A DNA stretch of 64,000 nucleotides from Akkermansia muciniphila (GTDB taxonomy: Bacteria; Verrucomicrobiota; Verrucomicrobiia; Verrucomicrobiales; V1-33). A model generated the notes under the pieces. That model ran no database searches and was not told the origin of the DNA. It was given only the letters and a program-made list of their open reading frames with translations. The position numbers and the translations under genes were made by a program. Shown one piece after another: positions 6,018-16,713 of this stretch; the stretch's first letter is position 1; each line of letters starts with the position of its first letter. The stretch covers positions 1 through 64,000 of the forward strand of contig CALQSQ010000008.1 in assembly GCA_943333275.1 (NCBI GenBank). The letters run 5' to 3'.

Positions 6018-7793
6018 ATGCTGGGGGCCATGATTTCACGCTTTCTTTCTTTCCTTTCCGTTGCTGTCTGCCTTTTCGTCGATAACTCCCTGCAGGCTGC
6101 GACCAGCGGACCCGAAATCGTCCCAGGGCCCTACAAGCTGACGGCGGACTCTGAGGTGCAGGCGGGGGTGCCGAAGGGGCGGGAGGAGAAGGTGGTGCTG
6201 CCAACGAGCAAAATTTTCGCCGGCGCGGACCACGATTGCTGGGTCTATGTGCCCGCGCAATACGATCCGGCGAAACCGGCGTGTGTGATGATTTTTCAGG
6301 ACGGCGGCGGTTATGTGAACAGGGAAGGCGGGTGGCGGGTGCCGGTGGTGTTTGATCATTTGATCGCGAGGGGGGAGATGCCGGTGACGGTGGGGGTGTT
6401 CATCAATCCGGGGGAGGTGAAGGCGGTGTCGGCGGAGGCGTTGCCGCGGTATAACCGGAGTTTCGAGTATGATGGGCTGGGGGATGGGTATGCGCGGTTT
6501 CTGCTGGAGGAGGTGCTGCCGGAAATTCAGAAAAAATACCCGCTGAGTCAAAATCCGGATGACCGGGCGCTGGCGGGGTCGAGCAGCGGAGCGGTGTGTG
6601 CGTTCACGGCGGCATGGGAGCGTCCGGATGCTTTCCGGAGGGTGTTCAGCACCATCGGGACTTATGTGAGTCTGCGGGGAGCCAACGCCTACCCGTCGTT
6701 GATTCGCAAGATGGCGCCGAAGCCGCTGCGCATTTATCTTCAGGACGGGATCAATGATCAGAACATTTACGGGGGCGACTGGTGGGTGGCGAATCTGGAA
6801 ATGGAACGGTCCCTGACCTTCGCCGGTTATGAGGTAAATCACCTCTGGGGTGACGGGGCGCACGATGGGGGTCTGGGCGGGCAGATTTTGCCGGAGGCAC
6901 TGCGGTGGCTGTGGAAGGACCATGGCAAGACGCCGGTGGCCATCCATCCGGAGCAAACCAAACAACCGGTGACGCAGTGGGCGGATCTGGCAAGTGGCTG
7001 GGAGGTGGTGGGGAGCGGCTACAAGTTTGCCGAAGGCCCGTGCGCGAACGCCAAAGGGGAGATTTTCTTCACGGATGGCGACAAGGGCATACAAAAAATT
7101 GGACTCGATGGGAAAATTTCCCTCTTTGCGAAACATGACGACGGTCCAATGGGTCTGGCGTTCGGGCCGGGGGGCACGCTTTATGCGGGAACCAAGGGGA
7201 ATATTGTCAGCTTCGACGCGGAGGGGAAGGCCACCCAGGTGGCGACGGGATTTGCTCCGAACGATCTGGTGGTCACTCATTCCGGCAACCTTTACGCCAC
7301 GGAATTCAAGACGGGGAAGGTGTGGCTCATCCCGGCGGGAGGCCAGCCCGTGGTGGTGGACGAGGGCATCCGGCGGCCCAATGGGGTGGTGCTCTCGCCG
7401 GATCAATCCCTGCTCTACGTGGCGGACACGGAAGGGCAGTTTGTGTGGAGTTTCCAAATTGCTGCGGAGGGAAAGCTGACGAACAAGCAGCAGTATTTCC
7501 ATCTCCATTTGGCGGATAACTCGCTCTCCAATGCCGATGGCATGTGTGTGGACAAGGACGGCCGACTCTACGTGGCGACCAGCATGGGCGTGCAGATCTG
7601 CGATCAGGCAGGCCGGGTCAATGCGATCATCCCGAAGCCGGAACCGGGCTGGTTCGCCAATGTCGATTTTGGGGGCGAGAAAATGGACTACCTTTACGCC
7701 ACGGCGCACGACAAGGTCTTTCGTCACAAAATGAAGGTGGTGGGATTCCGCTACGCGGACGGCCCCTTCAAGCCGGAAAAACCGCGCTTGTAG
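6018..7793 (+). CDS. secreted esterase fused to SMP-30/gluconolactonase-like propeller
   Basis: The 591-residue product has a signal peptide (ISRFLSFLSVAVCLFV) and two domains. Residues about 45-310 form an alpha/beta-hydrolase of the enterochelin-esterase (esterase D) type: a nucleophile elbow AGSSSGAV near residue 187 and a catalytic His in GDGAHDGG near 280. Residues about 320-575 form an SMP-30/gluconolaconase-like beta-propeller (YKFAEGPCANAKGEIFFTD, RRPNGVVLSPDQSLLYVAD, NADGMCVDKDGRLYVAT). The start at 6018 has AGGGGAGA seven bases upstream; TTG 6012 and ATG 6030 are alternatives. It probably hydrolyses sugar esters or lactones outside the cytoplasm. A paralogue of the first domain lies at 38773. 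Confidence 0.85.
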   Translation: MLGAMISRFLSFLSVAVCLFVDNSLQAATSGPEIVPGPYKLTADSEVQAGVPKGREEKVVLPTSKIFAGADHDCWVYVPAQYDPAKPACVMIFQDGGGYVNREGGWRVPVVFDHLIARGEMPVTVGVFINPGEVKAVSAEALPRYNRSFEYDGLGDGYARFLLEEVLPEIQKKYPLSQNPDDRALAGSSSGAVCAFTAAWERPDAFRRVFSTIGTYVSLRGANAYPSLIRKMAPKPLRIYLQDGINDQNIYGGDWWVANLEMERSLTFAGYEVNHLWGDGAHDGGLGGQILPEALRWLWKDHGKTPVAIHPEQTKQPVTQWADLASGWEVVGSGYKFAEGPCANAKGEIFFTDGDKGIQKIGLDGKISLFAKHDDGPMGLAFGPGGTLYAGTKGNIVSFDAEGKATQVATGFAPNDLVVTHSGNLYATEFKTGKVWLIPAGGQPVVVDEGIRRPNGVVLSPDQSLLYVADTEGQFVWSFQIAAEGKLTNKQQYFHLHLADNSLSNADGMCVDKDGRLYVATSMGVQICDQAGRVNAIIPKPEPGWFANVDFGGEKMDYLYATAHDKVFRHKMKVVGFRYADGPFKPEKPRL

Positions 7794-7854
7794 GAATCCG
7801 GGCTGGCGGAGCGGGCGTTGTCATGGCATCTGTAGACCGCGTTCGTCCTCCCCT

Positions 7855-8763
7855 ATGTCCATTTACCTGCGGAAAATTTCCTTCTACTTTGCCTTGGCCG
7901 GCATCATCGGCCTGGTGATCGTCGTGCGTTCCCTCTCGCAGGTCGCGCCGATGCCGGCTCCCCCGATTGCCCCGGTCAAGAAACCAGCCTCTCACGCCAT
8001 CGCCGCCTCTGGATTGGTCGAGGCGCAAAATGAGAATACGAAAATCGGGGTGCCCGTGCCCGGATTAGTGACGGAAGTCAGAGTCAAGGTCTGGGATCAC
8101 GTCAAGGCTGGGGATGTCCTCATGCGGCTGGATGACCGCGACCTCCAGGCCCAGCTCCTTTCCCAGCAGGCCCTGGTGGATGTCGCCACCGCCGGCCTGA
8201 AACGGCTCGAGGACCAGCTGCAGCGCCTTCAAGGCGTGGGGACCGCGGGGGCAGTCACGCAGGATGACATCAGCACCCGGCAAAATGATGTGGCGGTGGC
8301 CCGCGCGCAACTCGCCAGCAGCCGCGCGGTCGTGAACCAGACCAATTTACTGCTCGAACGCCTCACCATCCGCGCGCCGATTGATGGCACCATCCTGCAG
8401 GTCAACACCCGGGTGGGTGAATATGCCGCCCTGACCGGCAAGGAGTCCCCCATGGTCATGGGTCAGATCGACCTGCTGCAAATCCGCGCCGATGTGGACG
8501 AGCAACTGGCTCCCAGGATTACCGAGGGCATGAACGCCGTGGCCTGGGTGAAGGGCGACTCCGCGCATCCGATCGATCTGGATTTCGTGCGCATCGAGCC
8601 GTTCATCGTGCCCAAGGTTTCCCTTACCGGAAGCAGCTCGGAACGCGTCGACACCCGCGTGCTCCAGGTGATCTTTACGATGAAACCCAACTCGGCCAGG
8701 AAAGTCTACGTCGGCCAGCAGGTGGACATTTACCTCACCGATCCCGCCGCCGCGCGCCCGTGA
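7855..8763 (+). CDS. HlyD/RND-type periplasmic adaptor subunit
   Basis: This 302-residue protein has one N-terminal membrane segment (about residues 9-27), a split lipoyl/biotinyl-like domain (ASGLVEAQNENTKIGVPVPG, then IRAPIDGTILQVNTRVGEY) and a coiled-coil hairpin between (about 90-165). These are the hallmarks of membrane-fusion proteins that link an inner-membrane transporter to an outer-membrane channel. No ABC or RND transporter gene or TolC homologue is adjacent, so its partner must be encoded elsewhere. The next gene on the same strand is a TPR protein about 100 bp on. An HlyD-like fold is clear; substrate unknown. Confidence 0.85.
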   Translation: MSIYLRKISFYFALAGIIGLVIVVRSLSQVAPMPAPPIAPVKKPASHAIAASGLVEAQNENTKIGVPVPGLVTEVRVKVWDHVKAGDVLMRLDDRDLQAQLLSQQALVDVATAGLKRLEDQLQRLQGVGTAGAVTQDDISTRQNDVAVARAQLASSRAVVNQTNLLLERLTIRAPIDGTILQVNTRVGEYAALTGKESPMVMGQIDLLQIRADVDEQLAPRITEGMNAVAWVKGDSAHPIDLDFVRIEPFIVPKVSLTGSSSERVDTRVLQVIFTMKPNSARKVYVGQQVDIYLTDPAAARP

Positions 8764-8859
8764 GCTTCCGTGGGGGGCGGGGGCGGTCAGCCGTATTTTG
8801 ACAATTCTCAAATGAGCCCTAGTATGGCTTCCGCTCACTCACTCACCCACCCTTGCTTC

Positions 8860-9783
8860 ATGAAATCGTCCCGATTGCTGTTCACAGCCACTCTTTCCCT
8901 TGCCTGCGCCTCGCTCACACACGGTCAGGCTCCATCGGCTCCTCGCAACAAAACCAAGCTGGAATTGAAGGGCGACGATCCAGCCGCCGATCCCAACCTG
9001 AAGCTTGATCCCTCGGCAAAATTGCCCCCGGTGGAACTCCCCGCAGAGGGTGACAGCCCTTTGGTCTCCCCCTCGGGAGGCCCCATGCTGATGCCTCCGG
9101 CGCTGCAGAAGTTGAATCAGGAGCAGCGCGACAAGTACTCCGAATTGCATGGCGAGGTCACCAACTATATGAATTCGGTGCGCCTGCAGGAATCGCTGCA
9201 AAAGCTCAACGAAATGGACGCCCTCGTCGGTGAGCCGCTCATGGAAATCGAAAATCTGCGCGGGGCAGTCTACACCAAGATGCGTGATTTTACCAAGGCT
9301 CGGGAACATTTCCAGAAGGCCCACGAACTCGACAAGGAGAGTTTCCATCCGAAGTTCAATCTCGCGGAGATGGATTTCGTGGAGAAAAAATTAGAACCGG
9401 CCATCTCTGCCTTCACCGCCCTGATCACCCAGAACGAGGCCCTCAAAAAGGCTGCGGCCGCCAAGCTCACCGAGGACGCCCGCGAGGCCCAGACCCGCCA
9501 GTTCACCTCCACCACCCACCTGATGCAGTTCAAAATCCTGATCTGCCAGGCCCAGTTGAAGAACACCACCGCGGCCGAGGAGATTCTCAACCAATACGCT
9601 CCCTACGACAACGACAGTCCGGCCTACTACTTTGCCAAAGCCGCGCTCGCCTATGCAGCTGACAAAAAGGAGGACGGTGATGAATGGGTGGCTTCCGCCA
9701 AGAGCATTTATCCCGGAAATCTGCTGGATGTCTACATGGACTCGCTGGTCGAAATGGGCTGGGTCTCCACGCTGGGGAACTAG
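8860..9783 (+). CDS. exported TPR-repeat protein
   Basis: From the ATG at 8860 the product is 307 residues with a cleavable signal peptide (MKSSRLLFTATLSLACASLT). After a charged, proline-rich linker come helical repeats typical of tetratricopeptide repeats (NLRGAVYTKMRDFTKAREHF, then KAHELDKESFHPKFNLAEMD and SPAYYFAKAALAYAAD). A longer frame from 8770 exists but adds a glycine-rich lead before the signal peptide. It ends exactly where the convergent mazG ends. TPR domains mediate protein contacts; the partner is unknown. Confidence 0.8.
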   Translation: MKSSRLLFTATLSLACASLTHGQAPSAPRNKTKLELKGDDPAADPNLKLDPSAKLPPVELPAEGDSPLVSPSGGPMLMPPALQKLNQEQRDKYSELHGEVTNYMNSVRLQESLQKLNEMDALVGEPLMEIENLRGAVYTKMRDFTKAREHFQKAHELDKESFHPKFNLAEMDFVEKKLEPAISAFTALITQNEALKKAAAAKLTEDAREAQTRQFTSTTHLMQFKILICQAQLKNTTAAEEILNQYAPYDNDSPAYYFAKAALAYAADKKEDGDEWVASAKSIYPGNLLDVYMDSLVEMGWVSTLGN

Positions 9784-10581
9784 TCACACCGCCGATTGCT
9801 TCGCGGCCTGCCATTCGGCCTCCATCTGCTCCATGGTCGCCTGCCCGAGCGGGGTTTGACGTGCCTTCAGGGCTGTTTCCATCTGATGGAATCGCGTGGT
9901 GAATTTGGTGTTGGTGCCGGAGAGTAGAACCTCCGGATCCTGACCGAGTTTGCGCGCGAGATTGACGACGCTGAAGAGGAGATCGCCGATTTCCTCCGCA
10001 ATCCCGGCTTCATTTCCTGCGGTGAGTTCGGCTTCGGTTTCGGCGAGTTCCTCGCGGATTTTTTCGAGGATTCCCCCGGTGTCCGGCCAGTCGAATCCGA
10101 CCTTGGCAGCCTTCTTTTGGAGTTTGGCGGCACGGGTAAGCGCGGGCAGGGCCTTGGAAACGCCGTCCAAAAAGGCCTCGGGGCGGTGGCCTTTTTCCGC
10201 CTTCTTGATCTCATCCCATTGTTTGAGAACCGCCGTGGTATCGCTCACGTCACTGCTGCCATAGACGTGCGGATGCCGCCTGATGAGTTTGTCGGAAATA
10301 CCGTGGGCGATGGTGTCGAGATTGAATCGCTGCGTCTCCGAGGCGATCTCGCCGTGGAGAACCACCTGAAGCAGGAGATCGCCGAGTTCTTCGCGCATGT
10401 GCTCGGTGTCGTCGGACTGCAGCGCCTCCAGGGTCTCGTAGGCTTCCTCGATCAGGTTGGAGCCCAGGGAAACGTGGGTTTGCTCCTGATCCCACGGGCA
10501 TCCACCCGGGCTGCGGAGGTCATGGACGATCTGTTTGAGGCGGGCCAGGCCGTCGGAGTGATGGGGGATGGGAAGCGGCAT
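9784..10581 (-). CDS. mazG: nucleoside triphosphate pyrophosphohydrolase MazG
   Basis: The 265-residue length and sequence match full-length MazG, which removes pyrophosphate from (d)NTPs and limits non-canonical nucleotides. Two MazG repeats are visible. The first has GGCPWDQEQTHVSLGSNLIE with the metal-binding pattern EEAYETLEAL and HMREELGDLLLQVV. The second has REELAETEAEL and AEEIGDLLFSVVNLARKLG. The family motif RRHPHVYG is present. It lies 24 bp downstream of the symporter gene on the same strand and may be read from that promoter. Confidence 0.93.
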   Translation of the reverse strand: MPLPIPHHSDGLARLKQIVHDLRSPGGCPWDQEQTHVSLGSNLIEEAYETLEALQSDDTEHMREELGDLLLQVVLHGEIASETQRFNLDTIAHGISDKLIRRHPHVYGSSDVSDTTAVLKQWDEIKKAEKGHRPEAFLDGVSKALPALTRAAKLQKKAAKVGFDWPDTGGILEKIREELAETEAELTAGNEAGIAEEIGDLLFSVVNLARKLGQDPEVLLSGTNTKFTTRFHQMETALKARQTPLGQATMEQMEAEWQAAKQSAV

Positions 10582-10605
10582 GGGAAAAGTGACTTTGGCG
10601 AAGCG

Positions 10606-12363
<1,758 letters not shown>

Positions 12364-12383
12364 GGTGTGCAGCGGATTGGTGA

Positions 12384-12704
12384 TTACTTCCGGGACTGGG
12401 CCTCCCGCACCTCGTCATTTTCCAGCCTCAGTGAACGCCGGATGAACTGCCAGGAAATGATCCACACAAACGGAAAGAACAGCACGCCGAGCACCAGCCA
12501 GCTCAACGGAAATCCGAACACGCGCTGCGCCATGAACGCCGGGGCGAAATAATTCATCAGGGGCACCCCCAGCAGCAGCACCGTGAACGCCGCGGCGCAG
12601 GCAATGCTCAGTTTCAACTGCCGCTTCATCAGGGAATGCAGAAAGGCTTCACTGTGGATGAAATCGTGGTGCTCGGGCGGTTGTTTCGTGGTGGGCTCGT
12701 TCAT
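12384..12704 (-). CDS. yjcH: DUF485 membrane protein (YjcH-like)
   Basis: The 106-residue product has a hydrophilic N-terminus and two membrane helices (about 36-58 and 66-92). DUF485 features are visible: MKRQLKLSIACAAAFTVLLL and LSWLVLGVLFFPFVWIISW. DUF485 proteins are found directly upstream of actP-type symporters in many bacteria, as here with a 20-bp gap. A helper or stabilising role for the symporter is assumed from that conservation. Confidence 0.88.
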   Translation of the reverse strand: MNEPTTKQPPEHHDFIHSEAFLHSLMKRQLKLSIACAAAFTVLLLGVPLMNYFAPAFMAQRVFGFPLSWLVLGVLFFPFVWIISWQFIRRSLRLENDEVREAQSRK

Positions 12705-12778
12705 GACTGTGCTGGAAGTAGCAGACTCCCCGCCATTCTGCCAACCCTCATTTCCGCATCACCCTTAAAATGAGAACA

Positions 12779-12808
12779 GCCGCCTCCATTTCCGGAGGGC
12801 GGCTGCAA
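12779..12808 (-). terminator. hairpin terminator for the interrupted PEP-CTERM gene
   Basis: CAGCCGCCTCC and GGAGGGCGGCTG pair with one bulged base around a 6-base loop. On the minus strand the stem is followed within a few bases by a T-rich run (TTCTCATTTT), as in a factor-independent terminator. It sits about 25 bp past the stop codon at 12831. Confidence 0.75.
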
Positions 12809-12830
12809 TGCTCAGGCCGAGGAACGGACC

Positions 12831-13646
12831 TTAGCGTCTCTTCCGGAAAGTGACCACTCCCAAAGCCACCAATCCCACCATCAGACTGGTGCTTGGCTCC
12901 GGAACGGGTGGCGGTGGCAGGTAGGTGCCGGTGAGCAGCCCGGTCCCAAAGGTTCCTTCATCCGCACCAATGAATCCGTAAATTCTGATCTCAAACCCGG
13001 TATCCAGGAGCTCCAGACTGTTCCACGTCCAGCTCAGCACGTATCCCTTGTCATCCGTGAACTGAATGTTTCCCACGATGGCGTCCGTGAATCCATTCCG
13101 GCTCGTCGCCGCCCAAATTGTCGTCGGGCCCACTCCATAGACATCGCGGATCTCCAGCGTCGCATTTTCAAAGAGCACGGTCTCCTCCGTGTGGAGTTGG
13201 AAGCTAATGTACGAGGCAGGCACCACTGCTTCATCAATCCCACCCGGATTTTAGGTATGCACGAGGCTCCCCACAGCGTCAGGATTCAGTCCAAACCGCA
13301 CCAGCCAGCCGGGCTCGGGGACATCGGGATCCTTCCGATTCCATGGGAGGTCGCTGTCGAGCAGGCCTGTCGTTCCTGGATCCAGCGCGTCGCTGTCGTA
13401 ATACCTCCCGCTCATGTCCGCCGTGACGTTGCCTTCGGTGGCGACTCCTTTAAAGACGCTCGAATTGCCATCGCCGCTGATCCGGTTCCCATTTGCATCG
13501 AGTTCATTGTAAAATGGGTCCAACTGGGGCTTGGCCGTTCTTGGAAAATCGACTGAAAAAGTCGCCGCTTGAGTGAATTGACAATTCAGGAGCGCAACGC
13601 TGATGGTCAGGGCTAATTTAAATGTTTTGCTATCTGTAAATGTCAT
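12831..13646 (-). pseudogene. PEP-CTERM protein gene interrupted by an in-frame stop
   Basis: One reading frame of 272 codons runs from 13646 to 12831 but is broken by a TAA at 13251-13253. The upstream part (131 aa) has a signal peptide (LALTISVALLNCQFTQA) and an acidic Gly/Asn-rich body. The part after the stop continues in the same frame and ends with a complete PEP-CTERM sorting tag: VPEPSTSLMVGLVALGVVTF and then RKRR. Exosortase recognises this tag in exported proteins. The product would be unsorted if translation ends at the TAA. A sequencing error, recent mutation or readthrough cannot be separated here. Confidence 0.75.
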
Positions 13647-13815
13647 AATATGGAAAATATATAACTTATAGTTAAGCCCTGCAAATATTTTTTTAATAAA
13701 AACAATATCTAGATTATGCGCGTCTTGAGAATTGTTTTTAAGAAATCCAAATTATTTCGATTGTGTTTTAAAATTTTTCTCTTAACTTTTCGCATATCTG
13801 AATAAATTTGCACAT
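13647..13815. promoter_or_regulatory. AT-rich divergent promoter region between two PEP-CTERM genes
   Basis: This 169-bp gap is strikingly AT-rich in an otherwise GC-rich window, with runs such as ATTTTTTTAATAAAAAC and TTTTAAAATTTTTC. It separates two divergently read PEP-CTERM genes, so it should hold both promoters. A weak TTGTGT (13761) with a T/A-rich box about 15 bases later precedes the plus-strand gene; no firm -35/-10 pair can be chosen. Confidence 0.45.
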
Positions 13816-14976
13816 ATGAAATTCAATACCTCGAAAGACCAATTCCTCCCGTCCTCGTTTAAAATGAGCCGCCTCGTGGTGCTCCCGTCGCTTATCCTTT
13901 TTGGCGGGCTTCTGAGCTTGAGCACCGGCACTGCACGCGCCGGAGTGGCGATCTGGCAGCACCAGGTGCTCTTCAATGAATTCGAAGGGCAGGCTGGCGG
14001 ATTTGAAGACGAGGGCATTGGCGTGCATGTTTACAACAAGACCGGTCCCACCGCCGGTCCGTCCACCCGAAGCTATGATTTCCTCAGCCAGCAAGGCAGC
14101 AACGCCAATGGGCGCGCCATTTACGGAGTTGGCAGAGACGGCACCACGGACCTGCAGGTGACTTCACGCGTTATTGATGGAACCAACGGCCGCTGGACGA
14201 ATCTCAGTGCTGACAAGCGCGAAGACGATCTCCGCGGCAACGCCATCCTGGCCAGCGGAAAAAGCAAACCCGGCGACTATGGCGTCATCGCCTACACCTT
14301 CTCCTTTAGTGCGGACCTCGGCATCACCGCCAAGGATCTGGGCATCCGTCTCACCAACGTCAATGGCTACGGCGAGATCTACCAATGGTCGTTCGTCACG
14401 CTCGGCGATGTGGACTCCGCGCCGTTTGGCGTGGGAGATTTTGCCAATTTCAAAAATACCGACTACACGAACGTCGGGAGCGGCACCTTTTACAATGCCA
14501 ATGGCACCCCCACCGGAGCACCCGGGACTGGTAAAAAACTCGCCGAGGGAAAGAGCATCAGCCAGTTTCTTGCCGGACAGGAATCCAAAACCCCCGCCGG
14601 TGGACAGGTCGCACCCGGCTGGTATGCCAACGATGATTTCCACGTCGATTTCGAGGACGGCCCGGAAGCCGCCTACACCAATCCCACCGCTGGCTTCTCC
14701 GATTCCACACGGCCGGATACCCTCACCGTCCGCGGGGTAGAGGAACTGGGCCTGGACCCTGACGCCCCCGTAACGGATTTCACGGTGTGGCTGGGATACA
14801 TGGACGTTGGCTTCGACTCCAACGGAGACGGATTCAGCTCCACCGGCGCCACGCAGCGCGCCATGATCTCATTCATCAACATCGGCGCCACAGACTTCAC
14901 CCCCGTCCCCGAGCCTTCCGTCACCATGCTCGGTGGCCTGCTCGGTCTCGGCCTGCTGGCCCGCCGCCGGCGTTAA
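13816..14976 (+). CDS. PEP-CTERM sorted exported protein
   Basis: The 386-residue product has an N-terminal signal (a hydrophobic core SRLVVLPSLILFGGLLSL after a basic lead) and a C-terminal PEP-CTERM tag: VPEPSVTMLGGLLGLGLLA then RRRR. This is the signal for exosortase-dependent sorting to the envelope or exterior. The body is Gly/Asn/Thr-rich with no catalytic motif that I recognise (FEGQAGGFEDEGIGVHVYN). The stop codon overlaps the convergent proB stop by 4 bp. An internal Met at residue 17 is a possible start. The substrate or role is unknown. Confidence 0.85.
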   Translation: MKFNTSKDQFLPSSFKMSRLVVLPSLILFGGLLSLSTGTARAGVAIWQHQVLFNEFEGQAGGFEDEGIGVHVYNKTGPTAGPSTRSYDFLSQQGSNANGRAIYGVGRDGTTDLQVTSRVIDGTNGRWTNLSADKREDDLRGNAILASGKSKPGDYGVIAYTFSFSADLGITAKDLGIRLTNVNGYGEIYQWSFVTLGDVDSAPFGVGDFANFKNTDYTNVGSGTFYNANGTPTGAPGTGKKLAEGKSISQFLAGQESKTPAGGQVAPGWYANDDFHVDFEDGPEAAYTNPTAGFSDSTRPDTLTVRGVEELGLDPDAPVTDFTVWLGYMDVGFDSNGDGFSSTGATQRAMISFINIGATDFTPVPEPSVTMLGGLLGLGLLARRRR

Positions 14977-15797
14977 GCTGGCAGGAAACGCGTGCCGGTT
15001 CCCTGGCCGTTGATCAGCTCCAGCAGTTGTTCCGGCTTGCGACCGTTGGCGATGATGGTTTCGATGCCTGCCTCCACGGCCCGCTGGACGGCGACAAGTT
15101 TGTCCGCCATGCCGCCCACGGAAAAGGCCCCCTTTTCCTTGCGGGCAAAGCCGGCGACTTCGTCCATGCTCTTCACCACCGCGACGATGCCCTCGCCCGA
15201 GGGTGGGATGAGCCCGTCGGCACTGGTTAGGAGGATAAGCAGGTCCGCTTTGGCCAGAATGGCGACCTGGGCGCTAAGCGCATCGTTGTCTCCGAAACGG
15301 ATTTCCTCAATGGCGACGGAATCATTTTCGTTGAAAAATGGAATCACGGACACCGCCGCAAGCAGCTGTCGCAGGGTGTTGTCGATGTGGGAGCGGCGCT
15401 GGTCAATGGAGAAATCTTCGTGCGTCACAAGCATCTGGGCCACATGCAGGTTCCACTCGCGCAAGGCCTGCTCGTAAAAATGCATGAGCCGCGACTGGCC
15501 CACAGCGGCACAGGCCTGGAGGACAGCCAGTTCCGTGGGACGCTGGCTGAAGCCCATGACATTTAATCCAGCCGCCACGGCACCAGATGTGACGACGATC
15601 ACTTCATGACCGGCGCGCTGGATTTCGGCCACGCCACGCAGCAATTTCCAAATTTGGGCTCCATCCAAGGTCGGTGAACCCTGTTCGGTCAGGATTCCGG
15701 TGCCGAATTTGAGCACGATCCGTTTCTTTCGCCTGCCGGGGGGGGGCGCGGGACTCTTGTTCTCATGGGGGATCGTGGATTTCATGGCGGACATCAT
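14973..15797 (-). CDS. proB: glutamate 5-kinase
   Basis: ProB phosphorylates glutamate as the first step of proline synthesis. The 274-residue product carries the amino-acid-kinase fold: RKKRIVLKFGTGILTEQG, EVIVVTSGAVAAGLNVMG, NENDSVAIEEIRFGDNDALS, LLILLTSADGL and GGMADKLVAVQRAVEAGIET. The C-terminal PUA domain of the longer E. coli form is absent. The start at 15797 has GGGGA six bases upstream; an open frame upstream to 15974 adds unrelated residues. proA is not adjacent. Feedback control by proline is usual in the family. Confidence 0.92.
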   Translation of the reverse strand: MMSAMKSTIPHENKSPAPPPGRRKKRIVLKFGTGILTEQGSPTLDGAQIWKLLRGVAEIQRAGHEVIVVTSGAVAAGLNVMGFSQRPTELAVLQACAAVGQSRLMHFYEQALREWNLHVAQMLVTHEDFSIDQRRSHIDNTLRQLLAAVSVIPFFNENDSVAIEEIRFGDNDALSAQVAILAKADLLILLTSADGLIPPSGEGIVAVVKSMDEVAGFARKEKGAFSVGGMADKLVAVQRAVEAGIETIIANGRKPEQLLELINGQGTGTRFLPA

Positions 15798-16048
15798 GGG
15801 GAATCCCCGCCGATGCTGGCATTCCCTCGTGCTTTGCCAGTAAGGTAGCCGTTCCCTGATGTAAAGTTCGATTCTAACTCGTATGGATTTCTCATGGAGT
15901 GCCGGAGCGTTGCGGGCCTTCACGAGACATTGCCCAAAAAATTTGCTGCCTGCAGCATGCTGGGCTCCTAACAAAATCCCTGGAAATCAAGGACTCCTGA
16001 CGATCAGGGCTTTATTTCTCAATTCTATCAAAAAAGGGGATTTTAGGA

Positions 16049-16076
16049 TTGAAAAAAATGATAATTGTGGTATTTT
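16049..16076 (+). promoter_or_regulatory. possible sigma-70-type promoter of the pseudopilin cluster
   Basis: TTGAAA (16049-16054) and TATTTT (16071-16076) are separated by 16 bp in an AT-rich stretch of about 100 bp, 80 bp before the first pseudopilin gene. The 358-bp gap 15798-16155 between proB and this cluster contains no other recognisable gene. Only the boxes and spacing support the call. Confidence 0.4.
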
Positions 16077-16155
16077 CTATAAATATCAGTATTTTCGAAC
16101 CATTCGGTGTTTCCCCGGCAAGGTGTCGGCTACATCGGTTCCTCCCACCAATATC

Positions 16156-16689
16156 ATGCAATCGATCCCAACCACCACTCGTTCCCTCTTGAAGCGATGC
16201 CGGGCGGCGTTCACCCTGGTGGAAATGCTGCTAGTCATCGCCATCATCAGCATTCTGGCGGCCATGGTCATCAGTTCGTTTTCTGACGCCGCGCAGACCT
16301 CGCGGGAAGTGGTGACGCGGCAGCAGTTGGCGGTGTGGCAGTCCGCACTCAACAACTGGGTCAATGGCAAACTGGGCAAGGTGGACACCCGCATCGACGC
16401 CTCCGGTGCCCCGATCACCCTGGGAACCCTGCGGAATTACTACACCAACACACTGAACACCAAGACGGCCCGCTGGCTCGCGATCACTGGCATGAACCTG
16501 AACGGCACTGTCGCCGCAGAGGGATACCTTGATCCCATGACCGCCGCCCACTATCTTGAAATGGCCAGCAAGAGCGGCGTCCCCGCCAACATGGACAAGA
16601 TCAAGTCGGACGCCATGATCCAGACCGGCCGTTGGCTGGAACTGCCAGACTGGGTCGAGGGTGGCACGCCAACCGTCGAACTTCACTAA
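16156..16689 (+). CDS. type II secretion/type IV pilus-like pseudopilin 1
   Basis: The 177-residue product has a class III signal: a basic leader ending RCRAA, then FTLVEMLLVIAIISILAAMV with Glu at mature position 5. The residue before the cleavage site is Ala rather than the usual Gly. The soluble part is about 140 residues with no recognised subfamily motif. From its ATG at 16156 it heads a run of three pseudopilins and an ATPase with gaps of 24-36 bp, clearly one operon. Prepilin peptidase processing is expected but no peptidase gene is here. Confidence 0.85.
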   Translation: MQSIPTTTRSLLKRCRAAFTLVEMLLVIAIISILAAMVISSFSDAAQTSREVVTRQQLAVWQSALNNWVNGKLGKVDTRIDASGAPITLGTLRNYYTNTLNTKTARWLAITGMNLNGTVAAEGYLDPMTAAHYLEMASKSGVPANMDKIKSDAMIQTGRWLELPDWVEGGTPTVELH

Positions 16690-16713
16690 TCCATTTTTAC
16701 CGATCCCAATCTC

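Noticed and set aside
6036-7727. 563-residue minus-strand frame opposite the esterase-propeller gene
   Set aside because: Its composition (Arg/His/Pro-rich) is typical of antisense translation, and the plus-strand gene has clear domains.
15798-15974. N-terminal extension of proB to 15974
   Set aside because: The added 59 residues are unrelated to amino-acid kinases, and a ribosome-binding site fits the ATG at 15797.
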